This document shows positions 7,233 through 16,242 of a stretch of DNA of 64,000 nucleotides, piece by piece (position 1 is the first letter of the stretch; each line of letters begins with the position of its first letter). This DNA comes from Clostridia bacterium (GTDB lineage: Bacteria > Bacillota > Clostridia > Christensenellales > Aristaeellaceae). Below the pieces are notes generated by a model, which was given only the letters and a program-made list of their open reading frames with translations, had not been told where the DNA came from and ran no database searches. The stretch is from contig JAFXVJ010000001.1 of assembly GCA_017524615.1 (NCBI GenBank), forward strand, positions 1-64,000, written 5' to 3'. Made by a program: the position numbers and the translations under genes.

Positions 7233-10200
7233 TCAGGAATTTTCACGCCGTCTCAGCAGCAGCCAGACTGCCGCGGAAACCAGCCCGAGCGAAATGATCA
7301 GAACGTAGGGCGCGGCGTCCATGACAAGCCCGGTTTCGACCGTTATATTCCAGGTATTCGTAAATTCCACGGGAATACTATCCTGGCCCTCGGCAAGGGG
7401 TGGCACCTGGAATATGAAGGTTCTGTTGCTCAGTTCCTCTTTCTCGCCGCCGTTCACCGCCGCCTCGTTTTTATCATAATTCTGAGCATTCACGCTCTCG
7501 GTAATTTTCACATATGCGCCGACGGGGAAATTGCCCAGGTCGATCGCCGGAACTGATCCTGTACGTGTTACGCTGTTTTCCCATCCGCCTTGGTTTGGAT
7601 TTGGATTATTGATCTTCTTTGTGCACGCTTGATCTGAGTATACATTGATGGTAAATGTGAATTCCTCGGTAATATTGGCCATGTTGCCGGAGACAAATTT
7701 CTGCAGGGTAAGGGGCGTGCGTCGGTTGTAAACTTTGAGTGTGTAGGTCCATACGTTATTGATTTCTTCGGGCCCCTGCATCGCAGCGTCCCCCGCGTTA
7801 TTGGCCGCCAAGGCGAAAACGCCGGTGGGACTGACCGTGAAATATACATATTCTTGCGCCGAAGGGATTCTGTAGCCCTTTGGAACACTTATTTCACGCA
7901 GCTGATAGGTGCCGGGAGGCAGCTGGCTGTCGATTCCGTTCACGAGGCCGTTTGCGCCAGACGTCTTTCCGGAATAAGCATCCACTTTCACGTACGTCGA
8001 ACCGTCGTCTGTTTTCCGGTACAGGTCAAACTTCACTCCCTTTAATGGGGTTTCTTGATTATTTCCCGTTTTATCATATTTGATCACCTGGAAAGCAACC
8101 GGACGGTTCTTGATGATCAGCGTGGCGGGAGTGGTGTTCACCAGTGTATAATAATTCGAATCGGCATTCGTGACAGTAACCGTGCCGTTTTCATCGATCG
8201 AGATCGTCATCGGAGACTGCAGGCCGTAATAACCAGAAGGCGACTCGGTTTCGGTCAGCGTGTAGGGTACATTCTCCCTCAGGTACACTTCCGCGACCAG
8301 ACCATCCGAATCGGAGGTATATGTCTGGCTGAATCCGCCGCTGCCATCTGTCAGGGAAAACTCTGCGCCGGGCAGCCAATTCCCGCTCCAATCCTGCTTT
8401 TTGATCACCAGGCTCGGGCGCGTCGGCTCGTTGGTCACCTCAAACAATAGCACGTTATCGCCGATAGGCTCAGGATCAGCGTAGGTCACCTTGTACATAT
8501 AAGGCTTCCTATCAGTCTCTCCCTTTTCTTCACCGTTCAGCTTGACCGTGTACCCATCCCGAATCGGAACGACATTGCTGTACGAAACATGACCGTTGCT
8601 GCCAAGCACAGCGTCGCAGGTCACCTCGAACACGCGGAAGTCATTCAGCGAAACGCCGTCAGGCAGTTCGGGATAGAACCAGTACAGGGTCTGGTTGTCG
8701 GGCGACGCAGTGTAGGGCATCTGCTGCACGGAATCATCCACCAGAACCAATTGTGTTCCGGAAATCCTGTACACCGCGAAATATGTCGGGTCGCGGTCGA
8801 CCATATTTTCGGCGTCCTTCCAAATCTTATTGACGCGCAGGCCGTACCCCTTTTTGTTGCATACTTTTACGTCGGCATCCTCTCCAGTGATGATGGAGCC
8901 TGTGACGCCGTTCAAGACATTGTCCGTGGGTTTATCCACGCCATTCAGCTGATATTTCCAGAACGCATAACCATCCGGCGTTTCCCACGGACGCTCCACG
9001 ACATTGAACTTCGTTCCTACCACAAGATCGGGAATCTCCACCGTGTAATAGGCGGGGATCTTTGAGATGCCGCCGTACATGGACGTATCGAAAGTGGCCT
9101 GGGCTTTTTCGCCGTAGATGATGTCGCCGGTGTCCGGATCGACGGTGTTATCCGTCAGCTGGCTGAAATTATCGGTTCCGTTCGGATAGTCATCGTTGGT
9201 TATTTTGACGAATGTCTGCTGGGTCTCATCCCATTTGCAGTAGTTTCCGTCCGGATCCTTGACGTGATACTGGTACATATCCGCCGGCGTATTCACGTCG
9301 GTATCGAATTCGGTGCCGAAGTACAGACGGAAATCATAGGTCGTGCTGCTGTTGGCTTCAGATTCCGACTGAAGGTTTCCTAACGCGTCATACAGGTTTT
9401 TCTGGATCGTGAGGGTCCTGGTTTCCCGGACCTTATTCACATAGGTGACCTTTGGCCGGTCGTCGGTGGATTCATAGTCAACGGCATAGTCTTTTCTGTT
9501 TTCCTGATAGCCGGATCCCTGCGCGCCCGTCAGCTCCTGATTGGACTCCTTGATTTTGACGCTCTCGTACACATTCGTATCCACGCCGCACTCGATCACC
9601 TTGTAATCCACGGCGTCTTCCGGGAAAATGATATCCGCCGTCTCGCCCGGCTTCAGGAAGAAAACATGGTTGTATGAGACGCCGCCGATGTCGGTGCTGT
9701 ATTCATATTTGACCGGCCGTTTCGTCTCCGTATAGAAGACGTGGTCATCCGTCTGATCAACAATCGGATGTCCTTCATTATCCGTGATATGGACAGCGTT
9801 GGTCATATAATATTCCGTGCTGTCGTCTGCTTTGTGATACAGGATCTGATACGGGAATTCCGCAAAGGATGAATCCGTGTCGGAAATGCCGTCAAGCTCT
9901 TTGCTCAGCTGCGCCACGCCCTTCTGGGCCGTGGACAGGTTGAAGCGCATATGCAGGTTGGACGCGCCTGCGCCGCGCTCCATGTAGAAGATCCGCATGG
10001 TATGGGGGGTGTTATCTTTGAAGACAGTGCTTCCTTCATCAAAGTATCTTCCAAGGAATGTCGCCACATCGGCGTCGCTGGCGTTCGGATTGCGTGTTCT
10101 GTAATTGCGCTCGAACAGCTCTCTTAAGGTGTAATCTACGCCGTTCACCCGCACGTTGCCCGTCCTGAAATTGACCGAGCCGGGCAGGGCGCTGTGAATA

Positions 10201-13200
10201 CCGCCAAGGTCAATGACCAGTTCGCCGTCCACATACAGCCAGAAATCGTCGTCCCCGGAGAATTCGAAGATGATATCATGACCCCAGTCGTCCAGGCCGT
10301 TGGGCGTCTGAACGAAGGTTGCTTCGATTTCAACGCCGAAATACTTGTTGGGGTTCTGGATCAGATACATCTGCTCATTATACCGCGGATGAGACTTGGG
10401 CAGCGCGCTGCCCGTTGCGGAATACAGATTTTTTCCATTGGTTACCGCGAAGAGGCCGGGGGTCAGATCGTTGTAGGGGAAGAACTGGCCGTGCTTCAGC
10501 GTGTTCTTTGCGGTATCATCATAGGTGCCAATCTCTTTATAAACTCTGAAATTGCTGCCGTCCAAATAAGCGTAGTTTTCCTGGCTGTCGAATTCATAAT
10601 AACCGGTTGCATTGTAGGTACTCTGCAGGAACAGATGATTGACCGTGGTGGCGCCTGCGAAAAGCTCTCCCAGCGATTTATTGGTCCTCGTTGCCGTCGG
10701 ATAGCCGTTTTGTAGGTCCGTTGACAGAAGTCCAGAATTCTGCGCATAGCCATAGAAATATGCTTCACCCATCACAGTGAGCTGATCCTGGGATGTGGTA
10801 CAGTTTTGCGGCTTCACTTCTGTGCTGAAGTCTTTTATTTTCATGACGATGCCGGCCTTGGTGTGATCAATGGTACCGACAGGGTGGAGCACATCATCCA
10901 CAGGGATGTTCTCCATGACCGCAAAGTAAAAGTCCATCGCTTCCGCGCGGGGGCAGGTTTCCAGGTGGTATTCCCGAGTGACTTCGTCATACACCACCTT
11001 GAGGCCGGCGAAGGCATAGGCCGGATCGTCCCAGGCCAGGATGGACGTATAGTACTCCCCGTCGCGCCGACCGTTCAGGATGATGCCGATGATATCCGGC
11101 GATGTGATCTGCATCCCGGTGATCTGCGGGGCCAGGAATACTTTGTCAGACAGATTGTAGAGTTCGTAGTAGTTGGTGCGCACACCGTCTTCCTCATACT
11201 GTACCAGCTGCCACAGCAATTCGTTGTTTCTGCCGCTTACCCATTCGATGGAATCGCCGCTCTCAAAGCAGGGAGTGAGGGTTCCGTCTCCGCCGATCGC
11301 GTAAAAATCGTAATGCTTCGTATCTTCATTCCAAAACCGCGTATAGACGATGACCTGAGAACCCGTTTGCAGGCTTTCGTCGGAGACGCTGATCTTGCTG
11401 GCGGAATAAGTCATGAAATAATTATCCAGCGTGGTATTCTTTTCGTTCACCAGATACAGCCATTCTTCTCCCGCATTGCCGCTGATCCCAAAGCCCGATT
11501 CGATATTCTTGTATGTCAGCGTTTTGCCATTGCATTTCAGACAAATCTGGTTATTATATCTAGCTCCTGATCCTCTTACCACCTGAATCTCACTCGCCTC
11601 GCTTCGGCCCACAAGCGTGACACCGTCGCCAGTGATTTTCAGGTATTGGTCGTTGCCGTCATGAATATAGTATTTCCCACCGGTTGCCTGTTCGAATGTC
11701 CACATGGTGATGATATCGTCAATATCATTGGGCACGTACAGCGTATTTTTCCGGTCCGCCGTGGTCATGACGGTGAGCTCCTTGGCGGCCAGACTGTTTC
11801 CGTTGATTGCTTCGGCCATCATGGCTTTGGCCTTCGCGGTGCCGTTCCATCTCAGCAATCCGTAGGTGCCGCTCAGGTCGGACGTCGGAAGCTGCGTGAT
11901 GGCGTACACGGAAAACCCGCTGGCGCTGAACTGCACCGTATTGCCTTCCGAAACCGCCTGGACCTCCTCCGGCTCCTCCTCATCCCCGGAAAAATGCATG
12001 ACGGCATACTCTTTATCCTCGTTCTCCGCATCCAGCAGCTCCACCGTCACGCTGACGTCCGCCTCTGGCTGGACTTCCCTACCTTCAGCGTCGACGATTG
12101 AGATATCGAACACGCGGCCGTAAGGGAACGCATCCGTGCCGAGAGCCTCGGCTGCTCGGCCGAGGTATTCCTGCGCGTTTTCGCCGGTAATCTCATGGAC
12201 CTGGAGGGCCGCGCCGTCGGGCAGCAGCGCATCCCGGTGGAAGGTGACGGCGACCCGATAGGTCAGGCCGTCTTCCGCCGTGATGGTGGTGCTCATCGTA
12301 TAGCCCGCAACCACATAGACCGAGAAGCTGTCGGTCGTAAAGCCGACCGTTTCCCCGCTGACGGCGGCGTCCATCTCCTGGATGCCGGGCGCCTTGGCGT
12401 TCACGTTCCCCACAAAGTGCAGAACGCCTACGTTTTCATATTCTTCCAGGTTTTCATTCATCAGCCGGATGGAAACATCCACTTTCCCGGCCGGCTCATA
12501 CACCAATTTGGGGTCATCCTCCGCCACGATGCGGATGTCGAAGGCATGGGCCATTCCGATATCATCCGGGTCTGCGCCGATCTTGTCCGCAGCCGCGGCG
12601 AAATACGCTTCATAGAGGTCGTCGCCGGGCAGGATTTCTTCCGCCATCAGCTTTGTCCCCTCCATGGGAATGCCCGCCCGATTGTCATAATTCACCTGGA
12701 TTTCATAGGTTGTACCGTCGGAGGCTGCGACGGTCTGCCGCAGCGTTGTCTGAACAGCGGCGAAGATGGAAAAAGAATCAGCCTCAAAGCAGATCATCCC
12801 GCTGTCTATATCTTCCGCCAACACTTCGGCCTTCGGCGGCGCGCTGCGCTTGGTCATCCTGACCTGATCCGGGATGTGTACAATGGTGACCCGCTCCGCC
12901 TCCATGTCCAATAGCTCCATGGAAATCTTCACAGGCATTTTAGGCTGCACTTTGTTTCCGTCCGCGTCCAGGAATGAAATATTGACCGCAGCGATCTGCC
13001 CAACGGGATAGCCGAAGGCGTTTTCGACCACCGCGCGAACCTGTTCGTCGGAAACCGCTTCGAATACAGGCTTGACGTCGGCCGGCAGCGCCTCCCCCGG
13101 GGCTTCAAGATGAACGGTCATCCGTTTGTCGGCATAGTCGGCTTCCAGCGGCGGATTTGCGTCGTCCTGGTAGGAAGCATATACTTCCAGCGAGGCGGTC

Positions 13201-13499
13201 ACGACCGTCTCTTCGGTCACGGGCTCGTCTTCATCCGTGACCCATCCAACAAAGGAAAAACCGTCGCGCACGGGCGCTTCCGGCAGCGTGCCGAGGCAGG
13301 ACCCCGGCTGGACCATCAGCACGGCGATTTCCTCATCGTCCGCCATAAAGCGGACGGCGGCATACTCCTCCGCCGCGATGGGATCCGAAACGACGGCATT
13401 CCATTCATCGTCGGACGCAAGCGCCGGCACCTGCTGGATAAGCATAATCAGTGCGGCCATCAAGGCCAGCACACGGCCGGAAAAACGCGTTGTTTTCAT
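7233..13499 (-). CDS. Giant multidomain surface adhesin: InlB-type repeat, fibro-slime domain, Cna-B repeats
   Basis: 2088 residues from the ATG at 13497-13499, which follows AGGAGGAGGC and starts a signal peptide (MKTTRFSGRVLALMAALIML). A longer in-frame start at 13574 lacks these. In order: an InlB/Flg_new-like module (about 45-105); three related about 150-residue modules ending in FSVY or FSIF (about 110-540); a long unassigned region; a fibro-slime/PA14-like domain (about 1050-1120, with WGHDIIFEFSGDDDFWLYVD); then a run of Cna-B/SpaA-like beta domains (about 1240-2050) with motifs such as TVEIPDL and YQLREISVPKGY. The C terminus is TVETGLVMDAAPY, a hydrophobic helix and RRRENS: a wall-anchor layout without LPXTG. 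Likely role: adhesion to host, plant fibre or other cells. Confidence 0.85.
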   Translation of the reverse strand: MKTTRFSGRVLALMAALIMLIQQVPALASDDEWNAVVSDPIAAEEYAAVRFMADDEEIAVLMVQPGSCLGTLPEAPVRDGFSFVGWVTDEDEPVTEETVVTASLEVYASYQDDANPPLEADYADKRMTVHLEAPGEALPADVKPVFEAVSDEQVRAVVENAFGYPVGQIAAVNISFLDADGNKVQPKMPVKISMELLDMEAERVTIVHIPDQVRMTKRSAPPKAEVLAEDIDSGMICFEADSFSIFAAVQTTLRQTVAASDGTTYEIQVNYDNRAGIPMEGTKLMAEEILPGDDLYEAYFAAAADKIGADPDDIGMAHAFDIRIVAEDDPKLVYEPAGKVDVSIRLMNENLEEYENVGVLHFVGNVNAKAPGIQEMDAAVSGETVGFTTDSFSVYVVAGYTMSTTITAEDGLTYRVAVTFHRDALLPDGAALQVHEITGENAQEYLGRAAEALGTDAFPYGRVFDISIVDAEGREVQPEADVSVTVELLDAENEDKEYAVMHFSGDEEEPEEVQAVSEGNTVQFSASGFSVYAITQLPTSDLSGTYGLLRWNGTAKAKAMMAEAINGNSLAAKELTVMTTADRKNTLYVPNDIDDIITMWTFEQATGGKYYIHDGNDQYLKITGDGVTLVGRSEASEIQVVRGSGARYNNQICLKCNGKTLTYKNIESGFGISGNAGEEWLYLVNEKNTTLDNYFMTYSASKISVSDESLQTGSQVIVYTRFWNEDTKHYDFYAIGGDGTLTPCFESGDSIEWVSGRNNELLWQLVQYEEDGVRTNYYELYNLSDKVFLAPQITGMQITSPDIIGIILNGRRDGEYYTSILAWDDPAYAFAGLKVVYDEVTREYHLETCPRAEAMDFYFAVMENIPVDDVLHPVGTIDHTKAGIVMKIKDFSTEVKPQNCTTSQDQLTVMGEAYFYGYAQNSGLLSTDLQNGYPTATRTNKSLGELFAGATTVNHLFLQSTYNATGYYEFDSQENYAYLDGSNFRVYKEIGTYDDTAKNTLKHGQFFPYNDLTPGLFAVTNGKNLYSATGSALPKSHPRYNEQMYLIQNPNKYFGVEIEATFVQTPNGLDDWGHDIIFEFSGDDDFWLYVDGELVIDLGGIHSALPGSVNFRTGNVRVNGVDYTLRELFERNYRTRNPNASDADVATFLGRYFDEGSTVFKDNTPHTMRIFYMERGAGASNLHMRFNLSTAQKGVAQLSKELDGISDTDSSFAEFPYQILYHKADDSTEYYMTNAVHITDNEGHPIVDQTDDHVFYTETKRPVKYEYSTDIGGVSYNHVFFLKPGETADIIFPEDAVDYKVIECGVDTNVYESVKIKESNQELTGAQGSGYQENRKDYAVDYESTDDRPKVTYVNKVRETRTLTIQKNLYDALGNLQSESEANSSTTYDFRLYFGTEFDTDVNTPADMYQYHVKDPDGNYCKWDETQQTFVKITNDDYPNGTDNFSQLTDNTVDPDTGDIIYGEKAQATFDTSMYGGISKIPAYYTVEIPDLVVGTKFNVVERPWETPDGYAFWKYQLNGVDKPTDNVLNGVTGSIITGEDADVKVCNKKGYGLRVNKIWKDAENMVDRDPTYFAVYRISGTQLVLVDDSVQQMPYTASPDNQTLYWFYPELPDGVSLNDFRVFEVTCDAVLGSNGHVSYSNVVPIRDGYTVKLNGEEKGETDRKPYMYKVTYADPEPIGDNVLLFEVTNEPTRPSLVIKKQDWSGNWLPGAEFSLTDGSGGFSQTYTSDSDGLVAEVYLRENVPYTLTETESPSGYYGLQSPMTISIDENGTVTVTNADSNYYTLVNTTPATLIIKNRPVAFQVIKYDKTGNNQETPLKGVKFDLYRKTDDGSTYVKVDAYSGKTSGANGLVNGIDSQLPPGTYQLREISVPKGYRIPSAQEYVYFTVSPTGVFALAANNAGDAAMQGPEEINNVWTYTLKVYNRRTPLTLQKFVSGNMANITEEFTFTINVYSDQACTKKINNPNPNQGGWENSVTRTGSVPAIDLGNFPVGAYVKITESVNAQNYDKNEAAVNGGEKEELSNRTFIFQVPPLAEGQDSIPVEFTNTWNITVETGLVMDAAPYVLIISLGLVSAAVWLLLRRRENS

Positions 13500-13848
13500 T
13501 AAAAATGTGCCTCCTCCTGTGATGCAGCCTTTCCGGGAAAGGCGCTCAGCGGCATAGCCGAAATCAGTGATCATAGACGGTCAGCGGTAAGCTTCAGCCG
13601 AACGGTTCAATCGCAGCCGAGACGGCTGGATTTATTGGCTCCTTCAGGCGGCGGAAAGACCTCCATCCGATTGCATCCCCGCCGGTGTCCCATGTTTTTC
13701 CCATTATCTTTCAGTACATTGGCATGTTTTGTCTGCTTCCCTGCTGTCATAACGGCGCGGCGATGTACTCCCGTTGCCTGACCCAGGGGGCGGAAACTGT
13801 TTGTTCACTGTTTCTGCGCTCCCGCGCTGAAAAGCATACAAACATCCA
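13500..13848 (-). promoter_or_regulatory. Long structured 5' leader of the adhesin mRNA
   Basis: About 350 bases between the promoter and the start codon have no convincing gene. A distant pairing AGTACAT (13713-13719) / ATGTACT (13763-13769) and a CAGCCG/CGGCTG hairpin near 13616-13630 are visible. I could not match it to a known riboswitch class. Confidence 0.4.
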
Positions 13849-13854
13849 ACGTAA

Positions 13855-13884
13855 ATTATAACGCCGATGTCGAGGTTTTGTCAA
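13855..13884 (-). promoter_or_regulatory. Sigma-A promoter of the adhesin gene
   Basis: On the minus strand TTGACA (13884-13879) and TATAAT (13860-13855) are 18 bases apart. No other consensus promoter is seen nearer to the start codon. Confidence 0.75.
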
Positions 13885-13990
13885 TTATGAAAGTATGATT
13901 CTTCCCTCAAGATTGCATTTTTCTTGTCTTTTCGATGGATGAATAAAACGCCTGAACCCGCAGATAGCGGCATAATTCTTTCGGCACACA

Positions 13991-14016
13991 AAAAAAGTCC
14001 GATCTCTCGGACTTTT
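13991..14016 (-). terminator. Original terminator of tRNA-Pro, displaced by the integrated element
   Basis: AAAAGTCCGA (13993-14002) pairs with TCGGACTTTT (14007-14016). Read leftward it lies 4 bases after the duplicated tRNA 3' end at 14021-14043, the place where the tRNA-Pro terminator would have been before insertion. Confidence 0.8.
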
Positions 14017-14020
14017 CTGG

Positions 14021-14043
14021 TCTGGGTGGAGAGATTTGAACTC
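14021..14043. repeat. Attachment site att-L: 23-bp copy of tRNA-Pro 3' end
   Basis: 23 bases beginning TCTGGGTGGAGAGATTTGAA are identical to 19968-19990, the 3' end of the intact tRNA-Pro gene. Identity stops at both sides of the 23 bases. It marks the tRNA-distal boundary of the element. Confidence 0.92.
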
Positions 14044-14145
14044 ATAACGCCGCGTTTTTTCTATGATTCTGTGTTACTGCTTTTCTTTGAAATCAAAGGG
14101 TTTCCCGTTTTCTTGTGCCTGTACTTCCCTGAAACAGCCAAGGCG

Positions 14146-14166
14146 TAAAGGGTAAACTAAAGGGTA
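14146..14166 (+). repeat. Left arm-type site, candidate integrase or Xis binding
   Basis: TAAAGGGTAAACTAAAGGGT(A) contains two direct TAAAGGGTA units 11-12 bases apart. It matches 20 of 21 bases at 19884-19904 in the same orientation. Each copy lies about 65-105 bases inside its attachment site. Confidence 0.7.
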
Positions 14167-14849
14167 GTAAAGAGTAGAAGAAAAAGCCAATTTAGCCAGC
14201 TGATTCTGGTCTATATATCCCGGTTATTCCTTGTGACGCTGTAAAATATCTAATTTGAACAATAAGATATTGGTGTGTCTATGACCTACCTTCCCTTTAA
14301 TACTATAATTATTAACTATTAAATACAGTACCTATATTTTAATGAGTACGATAATATATAATTGCTCGCGCGCGTGGAGGTGGTCGATTTTAATTCGGGT
14401 CAGACGGAGGACAGGTCGTTCATGGTGGCCATGATCTGGGGCATGGTGTCACGCTTCGTTACCCCCTTTTTAGGGTGTGCTCTCAATACAGCCCCCTGGA
14501 TTTCAAAAAGACATGTTATAGTGTGGGAGGGTAGCTAAGGGCAGGGCAAAAAGAAAATTGTTCGTCCGTACTGAAAAGCGGGGGTAGGGTGTTCGGCGTA
14601 TTGCTGGCCCTCCAGCCGTTGCCCTGGTCGCCTGGTCGGCGTTGCTGCGGCTTCGTTCGCTGTCCTGGTGTCCATGCTGGCGCTGATCCTCGCCGGGTGT
14701 CGGCACTCGATGCTGGAGGGCGTGGGCGCCACTGCTTCCATTTTTACAGGGTGAAGGGCCGGAGCTGTCGGGGTGCGTGGTGATCCTCGCCGTGGGTGTT
14801 CCTTCCGGCCTGTAAAGAAAAGCGCCTGGGGGCGGTGATCCTCCGGCGC
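14167..14849. other. Element left end, no convincing gene; AT-rich island
   Basis: 14205-14375 is strongly AT-rich, with hairpin AATATCT (14245-14251) / AGATATT (14265-14271). The part from 14535 is GC-rich; a minus-strand frame of 154 codons (14535-14999) starts at TTG without a ribosome site and overlaps the gene at 14917, so I do not call it. The AT-rich stretch could be an unwinding element. Confidence 0.4.
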
Positions 14850-14916
14850 TTGTGTAGTCTTTTGTTGTGTAGTGCTATATTGTGTAGGCTGGCGGTGTGT
14901 AGTGTGCTGTTGTGTA
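14850..14916 (+). repeat. Five TTGTGTA repeats with exact 15-bp period
   Basis: TTGTGTA occurs at 14850, 14865, 14880, 14895 (as GTGTGTA) and 14910, always followed by 8 variable bases. The array ends directly at the stop codon of the minus-strand gene at 14917. The pattern resembles initiator or regulator iterons; a coding repeat in an overlapping frame is the alternative. Confidence 0.75.
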
Positions 14917-15507
14917 TCAGGTTCCCGGCTTGCTCTGGCGGTTCCTGCGGGCTTCCCGTTCCATCCTCTTTCCCTCTTGCACTCCTGCCGCAAAGGCAAG
15001 GGCGAAGGTGATATAGCGGCCTGGCGTTTCGGGTTCGTTATCGTCTAACCATTGGAGGATAGCGGCGCGGTATGCGAGGGCGGTGTCGGTCATGGCTTCG
15101 TCAAGGCTTATATACTGGATGCGGGCGGCGGCTTCCTCCAGCGTCCGGGGCTTGGTGCTGGGCCTGTGCGTTGCGCTCTTGCCGTTGGTGTCGGGTGCTT
15201 GCTCTGCGGGCTTGTGTGCGGCGTTGGTGCTGGGGCTGCTGGCCTCGGTGCTGTCATGGTCGGCGGGGTCGGCGGTGTGCGCTGTGCGGTTCATGGCCTC
15301 GGCATACTCCAGCTTGATCTGGGTCAGATAGTCCAATGAGATATTGACGAGCGTTCTAATGGCGGCTTGCTCTGCTCTAATGCGGTCGTGGTCGATAGGT
15401 TCAGCGTCAAAGTAATCTGCTACATACTCCAGCGCAAGCGCGGCCTTGTGTGTGGCGGTGTCGATGTAGTCAAGGGCATCATGCAGAATAAAGGCTTCCC
15501 GTGTCAT
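14917..15507 (-). CDS. Element protein of unknown function, helical, 196 residues
   Basis: The ATG at 15505-15507 follows AAAGGAGC. The N-terminal 75 residues (MTREAFILHDALDYIDTATH...) look alpha-helical, resembling small regulatory or structural proteins of Firmicutes prophages. A low-complexity Thr/Ala/Pro/Asp linker (about 76-120) follows, then a second helical segment (EEAAARIQYISLDEAMTDTA...) and a basic tail (KRMEREARRNRQSKPG). No catalytic motif or membrane helix is seen. It is downstream of the gene at 15624-15893 and probably in the same leftward transcript. Confidence 0.65.
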   Translation of the reverse strand: MTREAFILHDALDYIDTATHKAALALEYVADYFDAEPIDHDRIRAEQAAIRTLVNISLDYLTQIKLEYAEAMNRTAHTADPADHDSTEASSPSTNAAHKPAEQAPDTNGKSATHRPSTKPRTLEEAAARIQYISLDEAMTDTALAYRAAILQWLDDNEPETPGRYITFALAFAAGVQEGKRMEREARRNRQSKPGT

Positions 15508-15623
15508 AGTCTATTGCTCCTTTCTTTCTTGACGGAAAGGGGGCGGGGCTGGTATACTGTCCCCGTCCTCTTGTGGGCTGGCCCTGGTGCGCTTCCGGCT
15601 TCCATTCGTAAGCGCTCCGGGGT

Positions 15624-15893
15624 TTAATTTACGGTAAAGCGGCGGGCGGTGGTGGTCTTGGTGTAGGCGGCAGCTACATCGGGCAGGGCCTTTTTCAGTG
15701 CGACGGTGTCGATGCGGGAAGTGGTGATAGGCTTCCAAAGTACCTTGAAGGCTCCGGCTAACAAGGTTTCTTCTTCGCCCATAGTGGCCTTGATAGCGTC
15801 CTCGATGCTGGTAATCTCCGCTTCCAATTCTTCCTTCATGCGGCGAAGTTCCATCAATTCTTTGACCTGGGCTTCCATGCTGGGATTGCTCAT
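15624..15893 (-). CDS. Small phage-type protein with coiled-coil N terminus
   Basis: 89 residues from an ATG preceded by AAAGGTAGGT. Residues 5-35 form a charged coiled coil (MEAQVKELMELRRMKEELEA). The C-terminal half (LAGAFKVLWKPITTSRIDTVALKKALPDVAAAYTKTTTARRFTV, positions about 45-88) resembles small proteins commonly encoded beside YqaJ/RecT recombination genes in Firmicutes prophages; this is from memory of the family, not a search. No recombinase is present here. It is the first gene of the leftward transcript from the control region at 16075-16182. Confidence 0.65.
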   Translation of the reverse strand: MSNPSMEAQVKELMELRRMKEELEAEITSIEDAIKATMGEEETLLAGAFKVLWKPITTSRIDTVALKKALPDVAAAYTKTTTARRFTVN

Positions 15894-16074
15894 TGCTCTG
15901 ACCTACCTTTCTTTTATTGGCTGGGAGGGGAAGGAAGCGTCAGGGGGCTTTGTTGGGGTTGGTGTCTATCTTTTCAACCGTGTACCCATCATCCCGTCTG
16001 CCCTTGCCGCCGCTCTTAGTTCCCCTTGCGGGGCTATACCCGGCTGGCTTCCGTTCCCTCCCTTCCATGGTTGT

Positions 16075-16182
16075 ATTATATCACTATTATTAGTGCTATT
16101 CAATCTCGGAATAATCACTAAAGATTGTGATAATTCTTTGTGCATTATGTCACTTGTATTAGTGCGCTTTCTGCTGTATAAT
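16075..16182. promoter_or_regulatory. Divergent promoters with three evenly spaced operators
   Basis: Rightward promoter: TTGTAT (16154-16159), 17 bases, TATAAT (16177-16182). Leftward promoter: TTGAAT (16103-16098), 17 bases, TATAAT (16080-16075). Three 16-bp semi-palindromes of the form TCACT-n-ATT-n-GTG lie at 16081-16096, 16115-16130 and 16150-16165, 34 and 35 bp apart. The first fills the leftward spacer and the third overlaps the rightward -35. The layout is that of a repressor switch. Confidence 0.8.
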
Positions 16183-16242
16183 CATGGTAGCGGTGGAGAA
16201 GTACGCTCTTAATACTCCACCTATTAAGGGGGAAAGCGTTCC

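Noticed and set aside
7233..7330. LPXTG sortase signal at the adhesin C terminus
   Set aside because: No LPXTG, NPQTN or similar canonical motif is present; only VETG precedes the hydrophobic helix.
13500..13848. c-di-GMP riboswitch before the adhesin
   Set aside because: The GEMM-I and class II signature blocks could not be found on the minus strand.
13924..14148. 74-codon frame across the left attachment site
   Set aside because: It runs through the displaced tRNA terminator and the att repeat; no ribosome site.
14850..14916. CRISPR-like direct repeats
   Set aside because: The repeat is only 7 bp with 8-bp gaps.
14535..14999. 154-codon minus-strand frame with TQQ-type repeats
   Set aside because: Starts at TTG without a ribosome site, overlaps the better-supported gene at 14917-15507, and its composition (Thr/Pro/Arg/Gln) looks non-coding. 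Kept only as an alternative reading of the 15-bp repeats.
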